Source: SKUL01 sp964487545 (GTDB lineage: Bacteria; Bacteroidota; Bacteroidia; Flavobacteriales_D; SKUL01). Taken from it: a stretch of DNA of 64,000 nt. The notes beneath the pieces are model-generated. The model ran no database searches and was not told the origin of the DNA. It worked only from the letters and a program-made list of their open reading frames with translations. A program made the position numbers and the translations under genes. The first letter of the stretch is position 1; each line of letters begins with the position of its first letter. The DNA is taken from NCBI GenBank assembly GCA_964487545.1, contig CAZARI010000006.1, forward strand, positions 48,459 through 112,458, written 5' to 3'. Shown here in pieces: positions 35,561 through 44,529 of the stretch.

Positions 35561-35896
35561 TTAATTATACCGATAATAGGTGACACCATCTAAAGTCATG
35601 GTAACAATCTGTTGTCCCTCTCTTGGTGGCACATCAATATTAAATGCTGTGAATCCAATCCGGAGTTTCTTTTTTGTCACCAAAATCTTACCGCTATGAC
35701 GTTTGGATACTGAAGTACTCTTGTTTGTTCGACTCCATTTTCCCTCTGTATCGGTGCTTGGGATCACAAAGGTATAGCTGTAATCGTTGTCTTCGGCGTG
35801 CCAGTAACCCGGATACAGATCGTCCGCTTTGAATGCTTGTTTGCCGCAACCCGCACAAAGCAATGCGAGGGTGATGATTAATAGTAAATTTTTCAT
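35561..35896 (-). CDS. Small lipoprotein of unknown function
   Basis: A 111-residue lipoprotein: signal MKNLLLIITLALLCAGC with the lipid-carrying cysteine at residue 17. The mature part (YPGYWHAEDNDYSYTFVIP then a basic stretch SKRHSGKILVTKKKLRIG and VTMTLDGVTYYRYN) reads like a small beta-sandwich of the kind found in Bacteroidota surface or periplasmic lipoproteins. I do not recognise a named family. A second small lipoprotein gene lies 33 nt upstream on the same strand, so the two may be co-transcribed. Confidence 0.6.
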   Translation of the reverse strand: MKNLLLIITLALLCAGCGKQAFKADDLYPGYWHAEDNDYSYTFVIPSTDTEGKWSRTNKSTSVSKRHSGKILVTKKKLRIGFTAFNIDVPPREGQQIVTMTLDGVTYYRYN

Positions 35897-35929
35897 AGTT
35901 AGTTTAATGACGCATTTCGTATTTCAGAA

Positions 35930-36160
35930 CTATTTCTTATCACACTCACAACCGACTTCTCCAACTTCCCAATAGGTTCCGTTGTCCCACCCATTGTTGA
36001 TGCAGCAGCTTCTGCAGTTATTTGTTCTGGCTTCCATGCTTCCCCCGCTTATTAGAGCGCATTCCGAAATACGGTCGGCCTCTACTTTGTTTTTGCAGTT
36101 TGTTAAAGAAAAAATGGATACAATGGCAATAATGATTAGGTAATAGATTGAATTTTTCAT
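35930..36160 (-). CDS. Cysteine-rich small lipoprotein
   Basis: A 76-residue protein with signal MKNSIYYLIIIAIVSIFSL ending in a lipobox-like LTNC (Cys22). The short mature domain holds six more cysteines (SEC, NNCRSCC, VGCEC), a density that predicts disulfide bonds or metal binding outside the cytoplasm. No family recognised. It precedes the 35561 lipoprotein gene by 33 nt and follows the TPR pseudogene on the same strand. Confidence 0.6.
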   Translation of the reverse strand: MKNSIYYLIIIAIVSIFSLTNCKNKVEADRISECALISGGSMEARTNNCRSCCINNGWDNGTYWEVGEVGCECDKK

Positions 36161-36311
36161 AATGTTTGATGTTGATTAATAGCAAATGTACTTCTATTGG
36201 ACACTCAATATTTCCGCAATGTATGAGCAGCAAGTTTTTTTGTATGAATAGCTGGTTTTACAGGATAAAGTGCAGATGATTGGTAGAATTCTAGTTATCA
36301 TTTACTCAGAA

Positions 36312-37458
36312 TCAATTTCCCAGACTCAACGAGGTCTGCATACTGAGGGCCAATTTGTACTGATGAGTGGCCTTATAGCTTTTATAGAGCATTTTTGCTA
36401 TGTCTTCGGTTATGGTCACATCTCCTACGGCCTGGGCCAAAGGCATTGCTCGATTGCCAAAGTCGATGGCCTGAACATGCTCGTTTTGGGCGACATATAC
36501 TTTTCCCCGGTTGAATTTCGCTCTGGCCATACCCCTTCGGTCACGCATCTCTTTCTTGATCATGAGGCTGTTGTCGAAATACAGTGAGGCTTCGTTGTAA
36601 TCGCCCTTCCCAAAATGTATATTGCCGATATTGCCTTGAGAATCTGATATACCCCGCAAATCACCCACTTCCTCAAGGATTTTGAGACTTTTTTCGTAAT
36701 GGTTCAGGGCTTTATCTTGATCACCTTGCTCGTCGTATATGAGGCCAATGTTGTTCAGTGTACCTGCAATATGTTGTCTGTCGCCCAGCTCCTCAATAAT
36801 CGCCAGACAACGGGAATTGTAATCAAGGGCTTTGTCATAATCTTTTTAATTCATAATAGAGGGTGGCAATACTACCAAGTGAAGCCGCAACCCCTTTAAT
36901 GTGTGACATTTCCTCGCTTATTTTTAGACTTTGAAAAAGATAATCTATTGCTTTACTATATAAACCCTGATTTTTGAAGATGTGCGACATATTGCTCATT
37001 GCAATGCCGACACCCTTCTGATCTCCAACTTCCTCACTAATATTCAGTCCTCGGGTGTAATAATCGAGGGCTTTTTCATATTCTCCTTGAAAATTTAGTG
37101 CTGTTGCCTGGATGTTCAATGCAGAATTCATCTGCTTTTGACGATCCGTTTTTTCGGCAAAATCATAGTACAACTGTGCAAAATAGAAGGCACTGTCGGG
37201 TTGTGAAAACAAGTATCCGTGCCAGGCCATTCGATGCAAAGATTTGGTGCGGTTGGAGTCTTCTTCCTGCGGATTGCTCCACACCGCCCATAGTGAATCT
37301 ATTTCCGATTTTGGCAGTGTGCGCTGCGCATAGATGTTTGTTGACGATAGCAGCAGAAGGGTTAAAGCCATCGCACTGATAATGCGCAACAGGTTGACCT
37401 TACTTGACAGCCTTGAAGTATAAGTGCTTTTTAAAAATAATATAGTTGAGGTTGGCAT
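36312..37458 (-). pseudogene. TPR sensor-like gene, frameshifted and lacking its kinase part
   Basis: Exported TPR protein: hydrophobic N-terminus (about residues 22-44), then at least six TPR units (for example GEYEKALDYYTRGLNISEEV, GLYSKAIDYLFQSLKISEEM). At 36835 the frame stops as YYELKRL because GAATTAAAAAGATTAT carries one A too many; removing it restores YYELKDYDKALDY and the frame continues to a later stop at 36312 (ALSMQTSLSLGN). Relatives with this TPR pattern next to a LytTR regulator normally continue into a transmembrane helix and a LytS-type histidine kinase. That half is missing here, so the gene looks both frameshifted and truncated. It lies 20 nt after the response regulator on the same strand. 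Confidence 0.75.
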
Positions 37459-37478
37459 AATACATGATTATTTTATGG

Positions 37479-38213
37479 TTACAAAGTGTTCAGTCGACTT
37501 AAAAATTCCTTTCTGATATTCCGTGAAATACCGATTTCCGAGCTATCAGACATCACTACAACCCCACCATCTGTTTTGAGGTATCGCTTAACATGATGTA
37601 AATTGATCAGGTGTGAGCGATGCGGTCGCATAAATCCATTTTCGTGCAGCAGCTCTGCATATTTCTTGATGGGCGTAGACACCACCAATCGCTGACCACA
37701 GGTGAGGTAAAACGCGGTGTAATTTCCATCCGCCTGACACCTGACAATGTTGTTCAGTTTAACATATTCAATCGATTCCAATGTGTGAAGTCCAATTCTG
37801 ACTTTTTCTTGTGGATGATTCAGGTGTTCCATCAAGACACTTGCCGGAGAAACGGCTCGCTTTCGGCTTCCTTTAACCTTTTGAATGGCCACTTCCAGCT
37901 CGTCCATTGAAAACGGTTTTAACAAATAGTCAATCGCAGAGAACTTGATGGCCCGCAGAGCGTAATGCTCATAAGAAGTGATAAAAATGACATCGAATGA
38001 AATGTCTTCCAGCGACGAAAGTATATCAAAGGCTTGTCCGTCCTTTAGTTCAACGTCCATTAAAACAAGGGTCGGATCGCAATTTTTGATCAATTGCTTG
38101 CCTTCATCAACCGAGGTGGCCACCCCGATTATCTCAATACCATTCAACTGTTGCAAGAACTCAATGAGTTGACTCAGAAACACTTGGTCGTCTTCAACTA
38201 CTACGACTTTCAC
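37479..38213 (-). CDS. LytTR-family response regulator
   Basis: A 244-residue two-component regulator: receiver domain (1-120) with acidic pair EDD at 7-9, phospho-acceptor Asp53 (LVLMDVELKDG) and the conserved Lys in LLKPF near 104, then a LytTR DNA-binding domain (about 145-240: SIEYVKLNNIVRCQADGNYT, FMRPHRSHLINLHHVKRY). LytTR regulators bind direct repeats upstream of target genes. Its usual partner would be a LytS-type sensor; the adjacent TPR gene has lost that part, so this regulator may be an orphan or take input from elsewhere. Confidence 0.93.
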   Translation of the reverse strand: MKVVVVEDDQVFLSQLIEFLQQLNGIEIIGVATSVDEGKQLIKNCDPTLVLMDVELKDGQAFDILSSLEDISFDVIFITSYEHYALRAIKFSAIDYLLKPFSMDELEVAIQKVKGSRKRAVSPASVLMEHLNHPQEKVRIGLHTLESIEYVKLNNIVRCQADGNYTAFYLTCGQRLVVSTPIKKYAELLHENGFMRPHRSHLINLHHVKRYLKTDGGVVVMSDSSEIGISRNIRKEFLSRLNTL

Positions 38214-38539
38214 GCTTACATATTTCTAAACTACCCGGAAAATCCGTTGAGCCCGAATAGGTTGGTTCAAAATAAGCCATTCAAAAATGGATTAATGGCT
38301 GGTTACATCGTTGCAATATAGATTCAATGCCATAATAAACGGTTAAAAGGGCTTTAAATCTCGACGAGATGTCAAAAGTCGAGTTGATAGTGTTTGCCCT
38401 TTTTCGCGCAACCAATAGCAAAGCGGTACTTTTGCGCTGAAAGTTTTAGTTCGTAAAATAAAATTACCGTAGTTACTGGTTTCAAATCAAGTTCATTGAT
38501 TGCCCATGTTGGCAAAAACGAAAATCTTATCATTGCAGT
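38214..38539. other. Intergenic region between divergent LytTR and GNAT genes
   Basis: No gene seen. It should hold the promoters of both flanks; the plus-strand element at 38427-38434 is the only clear one. No terminator or repeat seen. Confidence 0.5.
38427..38434 (+). promoter_or_regulatory. -7 element for the GNAT-lysC pair
   Basis: TACTTTTG matches TAnnTTTG exactly. It lies 106 nt before the ATG at 38540, implying a leader of about 100 nt. Confidence 0.5.
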
Positions 38540-39016
38540 ATGAAATCGATCCGCATCCGAAAGGGCGAACAGGCTGATTTACCGGCGGCGCTGGAACTGA
38601 TTCATGAACTGGCCATCTATGAAAAGGCCGGCGATCAGGTGGAAACAACCGTTGCGTTAATGCAGGCCGATGGCTTTGGCCCCAATAGAATATTCGACTT
38701 TTTTGTAGCGCAAAAAGACGAAAGAGTAGTGGGGATGGCCCTCTTTTATGACAAATACAGTACCTGGAAAGGCCGCTGCCTGTACCTTGAAGACCTGATC
38801 GTTGCCGAACCGTATCGCAGAAATGGAATCGGCAGGATGTTGTTCGAACGCGTGATGGAAGAAGCGCGACAACGTGGGTCAAAAAGAATGGAATGGCAGG
38901 TGCTCGACTGGAATGAGCCGGCCATTCGTTTTTATAAAAAGTATCGTGCGATTTTAGATAAAGAATGGATTAATTGCAAGTTTAACGAAAACGACCTGCG
39001 ACGTGAAAGTATTTAA
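38540..39016 (+). CDS. GNAT N-acetyltransferase (diamine/spermidine acetyltransferase-like)
   Basis: A 158-residue acetyl-CoA-dependent transferase. The start MKSIRIRKGEQADLPAALEL and the central EDLIVAEPYRRNGIGRMLFE (acetyl-CoA loop R-R-x-G-I-G) followed by RMEWQVLDWNEPAIRFYKK match the polyamine-acetyltransferase (SSAT-like) branch of GNAT. Substrate is inferred from that similarity only. It overlaps the lysC GTG by 14 nt, so lysC is probably translated from the same mRNA. Confidence 0.88.
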   Translation: MKSIRIRKGEQADLPAALELIHELAIYEKAGDQVETTVALMQADGFGPNRIFDFFVAQKDERVVGMALFYDKYSTWKGRCLYLEDLIVAEPYRRNGIGRMLFERVMEEARQRGSKRMEWQVLDWNEPAIRFYKKYRAILDKEWINCKFNENDLRRESI

Positions 39017-40274
39017 ATTCGGAGGAGCATCTGTACGCGATGCCGCAGCGGTTCGTAACGTGTACCACATCGTCAGAAAGTACGGCGGCAACCAGTTGAT
39101 AGTGGTGGTGTCGGCCATGGGCAAAACCACCAACGCGCTCGAAGAAGTTTGGCGTCTTCGTGAACAAAACCATCTCTCAGCGGCAGAAAATCGACTCGAT
39201 GAAATCATCACTGCACACGATGCGATAATGCGCGAACTTTTTGCCGATGATTCCGATCCGTTTGCCAAAGTACTCCTCTTGTGGAACCAGCTCAAAAATC
39301 ATCTTCGCCAGCCCGTTTCCGACAATCGCGACTATGAATACGACCGGATTGTAGCTGCCGGCGAACTGGTCAGCACCACTATCATCAGCGGTTTTCTCGC
39401 GCAACAAGGACTCGAAAACCACTGGCTCGACGCGCGCGAAATGATTCGCACTGATAGTCTGCACCGCGAAGCGAATGTCAACTGGACTGCAACGATCGAC
39501 CGGGTGAGTAATAAATGCAGCAATGTCTCCGCCACTAAAGGTGAAAAGCTTTGTGTCACTCAGGGTTTTATCGCGGCCGACGAAGCAGGAAACACCACCA
39601 CACTTGGTCGCGAGGGGTCTGATTATTCGGCGGCCATCGTTGCCTTTGCGCTCGGTGCCAAAGAGGTAATTATCTGGAAAGACGTGCAGGGCGTGCTCAA
39701 CGCCGATCCAAAATATTTTGCCGACACCAAAATGCTGCGGCGCATCTCCTACCGCGAGGCCATAGAGCTGAGTTATTTCGGGGCTTCGGTCATTCACCCC
39801 AAAACCATCAAGCCACTGCAAAATGCGGGCATTCCGCTGTATGTTCGATCGTTTCTTCACCCCGACTTACCGGGTACCGAAATCCAGTCTGAACAACACG
39901 ACGATGCGCTGATTCCCTCGTTTATTTTCAAACCCAATCAGGTACTGATATCGGTTTCTCCGCGCGATTTTTCGTTCATCGTCGAAGAAAATCTGTCCGT
40001 TATTTTCGGCCTGCTGGCCAAAGAGCGCATCCACATGAACCTGATGCAGCATTCGGCACTCAGCTTTTCGATTTGTGCCGATTTTAACAGCCAGCATATT
40101 GACCAGGTGATGCATGCGCTTTCGGGAGATTTTGAAGTGCGCTACAATGAACCGGTAGAGTTGCTCACTATCCGACATTATACCGAAGACCTCATCGAGC
40201 AGCTCATCCGCAATCGCGAAGTGCTGGTAGAACAGCGCAGCCGAAATACCGCACGGTTTGTGTTGCGCGATTAG
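39003..40274 (+). CDS. lysC: Aspartate kinase (monofunctional), GTG start
   Basis: A 423-residue kinase that phosphorylates L-aspartate, the entry to lysine, threonine and methionine synthesis. The N-terminal signature KFGGASVRDAAAVRNV (residues 4-19) and VVVSAMGKTTNALE are intact, as are LGREGSDYSAAIVA (ATP/aspartate site) and WKDVQGVLNADPK. Two short ACT-like regions follow residue 300. The start is GTG at 39003, 14 nt inside the preceding GNAT gene; no ATG fits. It converges on the lipase gene with a 4-nt overlap of stop ends. Confidence 0.95.
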   Translation: MKVFKFGGASVRDAAAVRNVYHIVRKYGGNQLIVVVSAMGKTTNALEEVWRLREQNHLSAAENRLDEIITAHDAIMRELFADDSDPFAKVLLLWNQLKNHLRQPVSDNRDYEYDRIVAAGELVSTTIISGFLAQQGLENHWLDAREMIRTDSLHREANVNWTATIDRVSNKCSNVSATKGEKLCVTQGFIAADEAGNTTTLGREGSDYSAAIVAFALGAKEVIIWKDVQGVLNADPKYFADTKMLRRISYREAIELSYFGASVIHPKTIKPLQNAGIPLYVRSFLHPDLPGTEIQSEQHDDALIPSFIFKPNQVLISVSPRDFSFIVEENLSVIFGLLAKERIHMNLMQHSALSFSICADFNSQHIDQVMHALSGDFEVRYNEPVELLTIRHYTEDLIEQLIRNREVLVEQRSRNTARFVLRD

Positions 40275-41671
40275 TGCAGAATAATGCGCGCCATGCCCCC
40301 CGGAAGTTCATCAATGCTGATCAGGTACAAACCGCGATTCAAATGATCGGAGGCAATCACCGCTGAGTTGCCGTTGAAAGGTTGAACCAAAACGGTTTTT
40401 CCGGTGATATCGAGCAGACGAATGTGGCCCGACATGCTTTCTTCCAATTGCAGATTGATTTGTGTAGTGGCTGGATTGGGCGACAGCGTGAAAACCGTTG
40501 CATTGTGCTGTTCTACACCCACGCCCGCACAGGGTGTTTTCAGGTCGATAAACCAAAACAGCACATCTATTAACGCGGGCATGGCACAACCGCCGTGTGT
40601 ATATTCACCCACATCAACCAGGGTGACATCCGTCGCCCCGTTTTGCACCATGGTTTCGTAGGCAACTATACTGTTTTCAGGAAAGACCTGTTCGTCGGCC
40701 GAGCAGTAATACAGTCGCATCGGCGATTGCGGTGCCCAGTCAAAGCGGTCGTTATCTGCCAGTGCCAGTCGCATTGGGTGATTGGGGTTTGCGATGAAAT
40801 CCGCAAGTTCATCGGGCTGGATGATTTCTGCAGGAACATCGGGCATTGCCAAAGCAATTTGGCCGCCACTGTGCTGGCCGTCGAACATAGGCAGCAGCAC
40901 CGTATCGTAGGGCGAAACCAGAAAGTCTGATGGGGTGTCATAAATATTTCCATACACCAACTGATACGAAAAAATCACGTAGGGCAGGTATTCGGGTGAG
41001 GCATAGAACTCATTCGAAGAGATAGGCCCGGCTTGGCTGCCGCTGATGTCGTATGGTCCGGCGGCAGGTGCCGATGCCGTCACGGTAAATTCATCGCTCA
41101 GATTGCTTTCAATTTCATACACAGTAGCCATTGCAGCGTGTCCGCCTTGTGAGTATCCGGTGATGAACAATTGGTCGTTCAGCGAAATTCCGGTATCGGA
41201 ACAAAACGTTTTCACCGCCCGAATCATGTCGATGGTGGCACTGGCTTCGGAGTCGGCGTGAACGTAGGGGTGCAGTCCGGGCGAATCGCCCAGTCCGAGG
41301 TAATCGGGCAATATCCCGACAAAACCGAATCCTCCCAAAAATTTTCCGATCAGTGCTTCGCCGTTATTCCGGCTCGGAACGTCTTCTTTTTCGAAGATGG
41401 TTCCGTGATTGTACACCCCAACAGGAAAACTGCATTCTTCTACATCAGGAATAAACGCGGCACCGGATGCAATGGTGGGCTGACCATCGACGCCGGCAGT
41501 TTGGTAAACAATTTTGTACATCGAAACGCCGTTTTGGGCACCGAAAACGCCTTGGTTGGCGAGTTGTGCCGCGCTCCAGGTGTGCAGCAATTCGGCTTCG
41601 ATGAGCTGTTGTGATATTCCGGTGGTTGCAATACCAATAGCGAGGAGGGATAACAGGACTGACTTCTTCAT
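40271..41671 (-). CDS. Secreted alpha/beta-hydrolase (lipase-like) with T9SS type A sorting domain
   Basis: A 466-residue secreted enzyme. Signal peptide MKKSVLLSLLAIGIATTGIS. The catalytic domain (about 25-375) is a secretory-lipase-type alpha/beta hydrolase with the nucleophile elbow GYSQGGHAA (Ser at the centre, about residue 170), LPDYLGLGDSPG before it, and a late His in EYTHGGCAMPAL. The last 80 residues (FTLSPNPATTQINLQLEES, ITGKTVL, GLYLISI) are a type A T9SS signal. The substrate is not readable. It is the third minus-strand gene after mgtE and the dehydrogenase, 21 nt downstream. Confidence 0.88.
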   Translation of the reverse strand: MKKSVLLSLLAIGIATTGISQQLIEAELLHTWSAAQLANQGVFGAQNGVSMYKIVYQTAGVDGQPTIASGAAFIPDVEECSFPVGVYNHGTIFEKEDVPSRNNGEALIGKFLGGFGFVGILPDYLGLGDSPGLHPYVHADSEASATIDMIRAVKTFCSDTGISLNDQLFITGYSQGGHAAMATVYEIESNLSDEFTVTASAPAAGPYDISGSQAGPISSNEFYASPEYLPYVIFSYQLVYGNIYDTPSDFLVSPYDTVLLPMFDGQHSGGQIALAMPDVPAEIIQPDELADFIANPNHPMRLALADNDRFDWAPQSPMRLYYCSADEQVFPENSIVAYETMVQNGATDVTLVDVGEYTHGGCAMPALIDVLFWFIDLKTPCAGVGVEQHNATVFTLSPNPATTQINLQLEESMSGHIRLLDITGKTVLVQPFNGNSAVIASDHLNRGLYLISIDELPGGMARIILH

Positions 41672-41692
41672 TTATTTATTGGGTTCATTTGG

Positions 41693-42637
41693 TTAGGCTG
41701 GCCCAAAATAGTTTAAAATTTTATCACCCAAAAATTGCGATAATTTGTAATGCGATTCATGGGTCCAGCCTGCAATGTGTGGCGACAGTATAACCCGATC
41801 ACTTTCAATGAGGTATTGAAATTCGGGTGGAAGATTCTCGGCGTGAATTTGTTCAAACGAAAGGGCTTCGTATTCGAGCACATCGAGGCAAGCGCCGGCC
41901 ACCTTTGAGGATTTGAGTCCCAGCACGAGCGATGCGGTATGCACCACTTTTCCGCGGGCGGTGTTGATCAGATAGAAGGGCTTTGCGCACGAATCGATGA
42001 AATCCGCGTCAATCAGGTATTCCGTTTCGGCCGTGAGCGGCACGTGAATGCTGATGATATCCGATTCCCGCTGAAGTTTTTGTAGCGAAACAGACTCCAC
42101 GAATGGTGGCGTGTTTTGATGGTATTTGTCATAGACCAGTATCCGGCAGTTGAAGCCGCGCAATTTTTCTGCAAAGGCGCTGCCCATGTTTCCAAAGCCG
42201 ATGATACCAACGGTTTTTCCGCCGATTTCGATTCCCCGGTTTTCGGCGCGCAGCCACATGCCATTTCGCACTTGTTCGTCGGCGCGTTTCAGGTGGTTGA
42301 GCATCATCAACAACATGCCCACCGCGTGTTCGCCTACAGCATCGCGATTGGCTTCCGGAACAGCAAATACCTGCACGTTGTGTTGCTGAGCACATTCCAA
42401 GTCGATATTTTCTAACCCCGCACCGGCACGTGCAATGAATTTGAGTTGGGGTGCAGCCTGAATAAAGGCAGCGTTTATCTTAAAACGGCTGCGAATCACA
42501 ATGCCGTGGCAGTCGTTTAGGTTTTGCTGAATTTCATTCTGACTGCCGTTGTAGTTGTGTTGGCAGTGATGTCCGGCGGAAGTCAATAGTTCCTCGAGCA
42601 CGGGGTGCACGTGATCAACAAAAAGGATGTTCATCAA
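41693..42637 (-). CDS. D-isomer-specific 2-hydroxyacid dehydrogenase
   Basis: A 314-residue NAD-dependent dehydrogenase. The Rossmann motif GIIGFGNMGSAFAEKL lies at about 145-160. The catalytic trio of the family is recognisable: Arg in LINTARGKVVHTASL, Glu in CLDVLEYEA, His in LSPHIAGWTHES. It is closest in layout to the SerA/phosphoglycerate dehydrogenase branch but without the C-terminal regulatory domain, so the substrate is uncertain. It overlaps mgtE by 4 nt (ATGA). Confidence 0.88.
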   Translation of the reverse strand: MMNILFVDHVHPVLEELLTSAGHHCQHNYNGSQNEIQQNLNDCHGIVIRSRFKINAAFIQAAPQLKFIARAGAGLENIDLECAQQHNVQVFAVPEANRDAVGEHAVGMLLMMLNHLKRADEQVRNGMWLRAENRGIEIGGKTVGIIGFGNMGSAFAEKLRGFNCRILVYDKYHQNTPPFVESVSLQKLQRESDIISIHVPLTAETEYLIDADFIDSCAKPFYLINTARGKVVHTASLVLGLKSSKVAGACLDVLEYEALSFEQIHAENLPPEFQYLIESDRVILSPHIAGWTHESHYKLSQFLGDKILNYFGPA

Positions 42638-43998
42638 AGTTGATAGAATTGTTTGGCGATAAAGAAATAAATCGCCAGACCGATAATGTCGTTAATGGTG
42701 GTGATAAATGGCCCGGTTGCAACGGCGGGGTCAATGTTAAAGCGGTCGAGCATCAGGGGTACGAATGTTCCGAAAAGGGCGGCAAATACCATCACCGAAA
42801 AAAGGGCAATACCTACGGTAAGTCCCAGCGTAAGTGAGTTTTCTAGCAGCAGGGTATATACCAAAACCATCGAAGCGCAAATCAGTCCGCTTACCAAAGC
42901 CACATACAATTCCTTGAGCAAACGTGGAAAAAGGGCTTGCACATCGATGGCGCTGTTGGCGAGTCCTTGCACCACAATGGCCGAAGATTGTACACCGACG
43001 TTTCCACCCATTGCGGCGATGAGGGGCATGAACAGCGCCAACTGGGTGATTTGCGCGATAGCTCCTTCATACAGTCCCACTACGTTGGCCACGAGCAGTC
43101 CTCCGAGCAGCCCGATAATCAGCCAGGGCAATCGTGCGCGGGTAACTTGCATCACGGTATCGCTCAGGTCCACTTTTTCGGCCAGTCCCGATGCAAGTTG
43201 GTAGTCGCGTTCGGCTTCTTCTTTCATCAGATCCACCACGTCATCAATGGTAATTCTGCCCAGAAGCCGCATTTCTTCATCCACTACGGGTAGCGCAACC
43301 AGGTCGTATTTTTCCATCATTCGCGCTGCCTCTTCTGCGCTTTCGTGCGCCAAAATGTATTTGGGTTGATTGCTGGTGAAGATGTCGCTGAATTTCGACT
43401 TCATCGAGCTCGGCGAAAAAAGCATGCGTTTGAGCGACAGCGTGCCGAGTAGTTTGTCGTTTTCGGCCACCACATAGATGGTAAATACCTCATTGACCTC
43501 TTTGGCCTGTTTTCGCATTTCGCGAATGCCATGCGCAATGGTCCAGTCGGCCTGCACTTTTACCAGCTCTTTTGCCATGATCCCTCCGGCCGAATCCTCA
43601 GGATAACGCATTAACTGACGGATGTGGCTGACCTGTTCTTGGTCGTCCAGCAGCGACATTACCTCGTGCTGCTGCTTTTCTGGGAGCTCTGAAATCAGGT
43701 CGGCTGCGTCGTCTGAGTCGATGACATTGATAAGCTGACCGGCAATATCATCCGAACTTAGGTCTTCGAGCAAGGCGTGGCGCCAATCTTCGTCGAGTTC
43801 GAGAAACACATCGGCGCGTTTGCTTTTGTCCACCAGTTCGAAAAAGAGAAAAGCATCTCTTTCGTGAAATTGCTGGATGATTTCTGCCACGTCGGCCGGG
43901 TGTAAATCAGCAATGGCAGCAGCTGCAGCACCGGTGTCGCCCTGGTCAATGGACGCTCGGAGGTCTTCAATGAAGGCTTTGGTAAGTTCGAATTGCAT
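42634..43998 (-). CDS. mgtE: Magnesium transporter MgtE
   Basis: A 454-residue Mg2+ channel. The cytoplasmic N domain (1-130, DLHPADVAEIIQQFHERDAF, SELPEKQQHEVMSLL) and paired CBS domains (about 135-260, YPEDSAGGIMAKELVKV, RLLGRITIDDVVDLMKEEAE) act as the Mg2+ sensor; a connecting helix leads to five transmembrane helices (from about 285, LPWLIIGLLGGLLVANVVGL, and GGNVGVQSSAIVVQGLA containing the pore-lining region). Length and order are canonical. It is first in a three-gene minus-strand unit with the dehydrogenase and lipase. A weak -7 element lies at 44030-44037. Confidence 0.96.
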   Translation of the reverse strand: MQFELTKAFIEDLRASIDQGDTGAAAAAIADLHPADVAEIIQQFHERDAFLFFELVDKSKRADVFLELDEDWRHALLEDLSSDDIAGQLINVIDSDDAADLISELPEKQQHEVMSLLDDQEQVSHIRQLMRYPEDSAGGIMAKELVKVQADWTIAHGIREMRKQAKEVNEVFTIYVVAENDKLLGTLSLKRMLFSPSSMKSKFSDIFTSNQPKYILAHESAEEAARMMEKYDLVALPVVDEEMRLLGRITIDDVVDLMKEEAERDYQLASGLAEKVDLSDTVMQVTRARLPWLIIGLLGGLLVANVVGLYEGAIAQITQLALFMPLIAAMGGNVGVQSSAIVVQGLANSAIDVQALFPRLLKELYVALVSGLICASMVLVYTLLLENSLTLGLTVGIALFSVMVFAALFGTFVPLMLDRFNIDPAVATGPFITTINDIIGLAIYFFIAKQFYQL

Positions 43999-44029
43999 GG
44001 CCGGGAATCGTTGTTAGCGGAATTCCGCG

Positions 44030-44037
44030 TAAAAGTA
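44030..44037 (-). promoter_or_regulatory. Possible -7 element for mgtE
   Basis: Minus-strand TACTTTTA differs from TAnnTTTG at the last base and would start transcription about 25 nt before the mgtE ATG. Confidence 0.35.
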
Positions 44038-44319
44038 CAAATTCTGAAGTGCCGGAAGCGGGGGTATAAAATGGTAAAAACCTAAATCGAAGACGCTAGA
44101 TGTGTGAGAAGTTGTAAGTATGAAGGAGGATAAATATTGCAGGTATTGGTTTGGATTTAATTGTCTGCACAAGAATTTATTTACGTTGGATGTAACCCTG
44201 CGGCCTACGATTTCATTCTCACACTCACCCTGCAATAGGGGGGGGATGAGTGCTTTACGAAGGAATAAATTGAAAAACACTTGTAGGGTTAAAAAATGTT
44301 AAGTAGTTTTCACGGTAGA

Positions 44320-44404
44320 AAATGAAAAAGCCCCCGCGGGTTTTAATTCTTGACGAGAATGCACCCGCGGAGGTTTGGTTATAAACCTTAAAAAAAGGCC
44401 TATG
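44320..44404 (-). ncRNA. Candidate small RNA ending in a nested intrinsic terminator
   Basis: On the minus strand, TATCTTTG (44418-44411) is a perfect -7 element, so transcription would start near 44404. About 30 nt later a stem forms from CCTCCGCGGGT (44373-44363) and ACCCGCGGGGG (44341-44331), with a second small stem inside its loop (ATTCT/AGAAT), followed by CTTTTTCATTTTC. That is promoter plus terminator 80 nt apart with no start-to-stop frame of note. It could be an independent sRNA or a leader/attenuator for the distant mgtE. Confidence 0.45.
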
Positions 44405-44529
44405 TAACAGCAAAGATACGAAATGCCCCGGGACGGAATACCATATCTTTTCGATACCTACAGGGCGGGGCCGATCGGCACAACGACGCGATTGGCGGAA
44501 TTCCACCACAATTCATTTTCATTTTAACC

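Larger units (their letters stand above)
43999..44529. other. 531-nt divergent intergenic region
   Basis: No protein gene supported. It contains the mgtE promoter candidate, a run of eight G (about 44238-44245) and, nearer the right end, the candidate minus-strand small RNA described separately. Confidence 0.6.

Noticed and set aside
44014..44280. 88-codon minus-strand frame in the mgtE upstream gap
   Set aside because: No signal peptide, no domain, overlaps the expected mgtE leader; the candidate RNA explains the region better.
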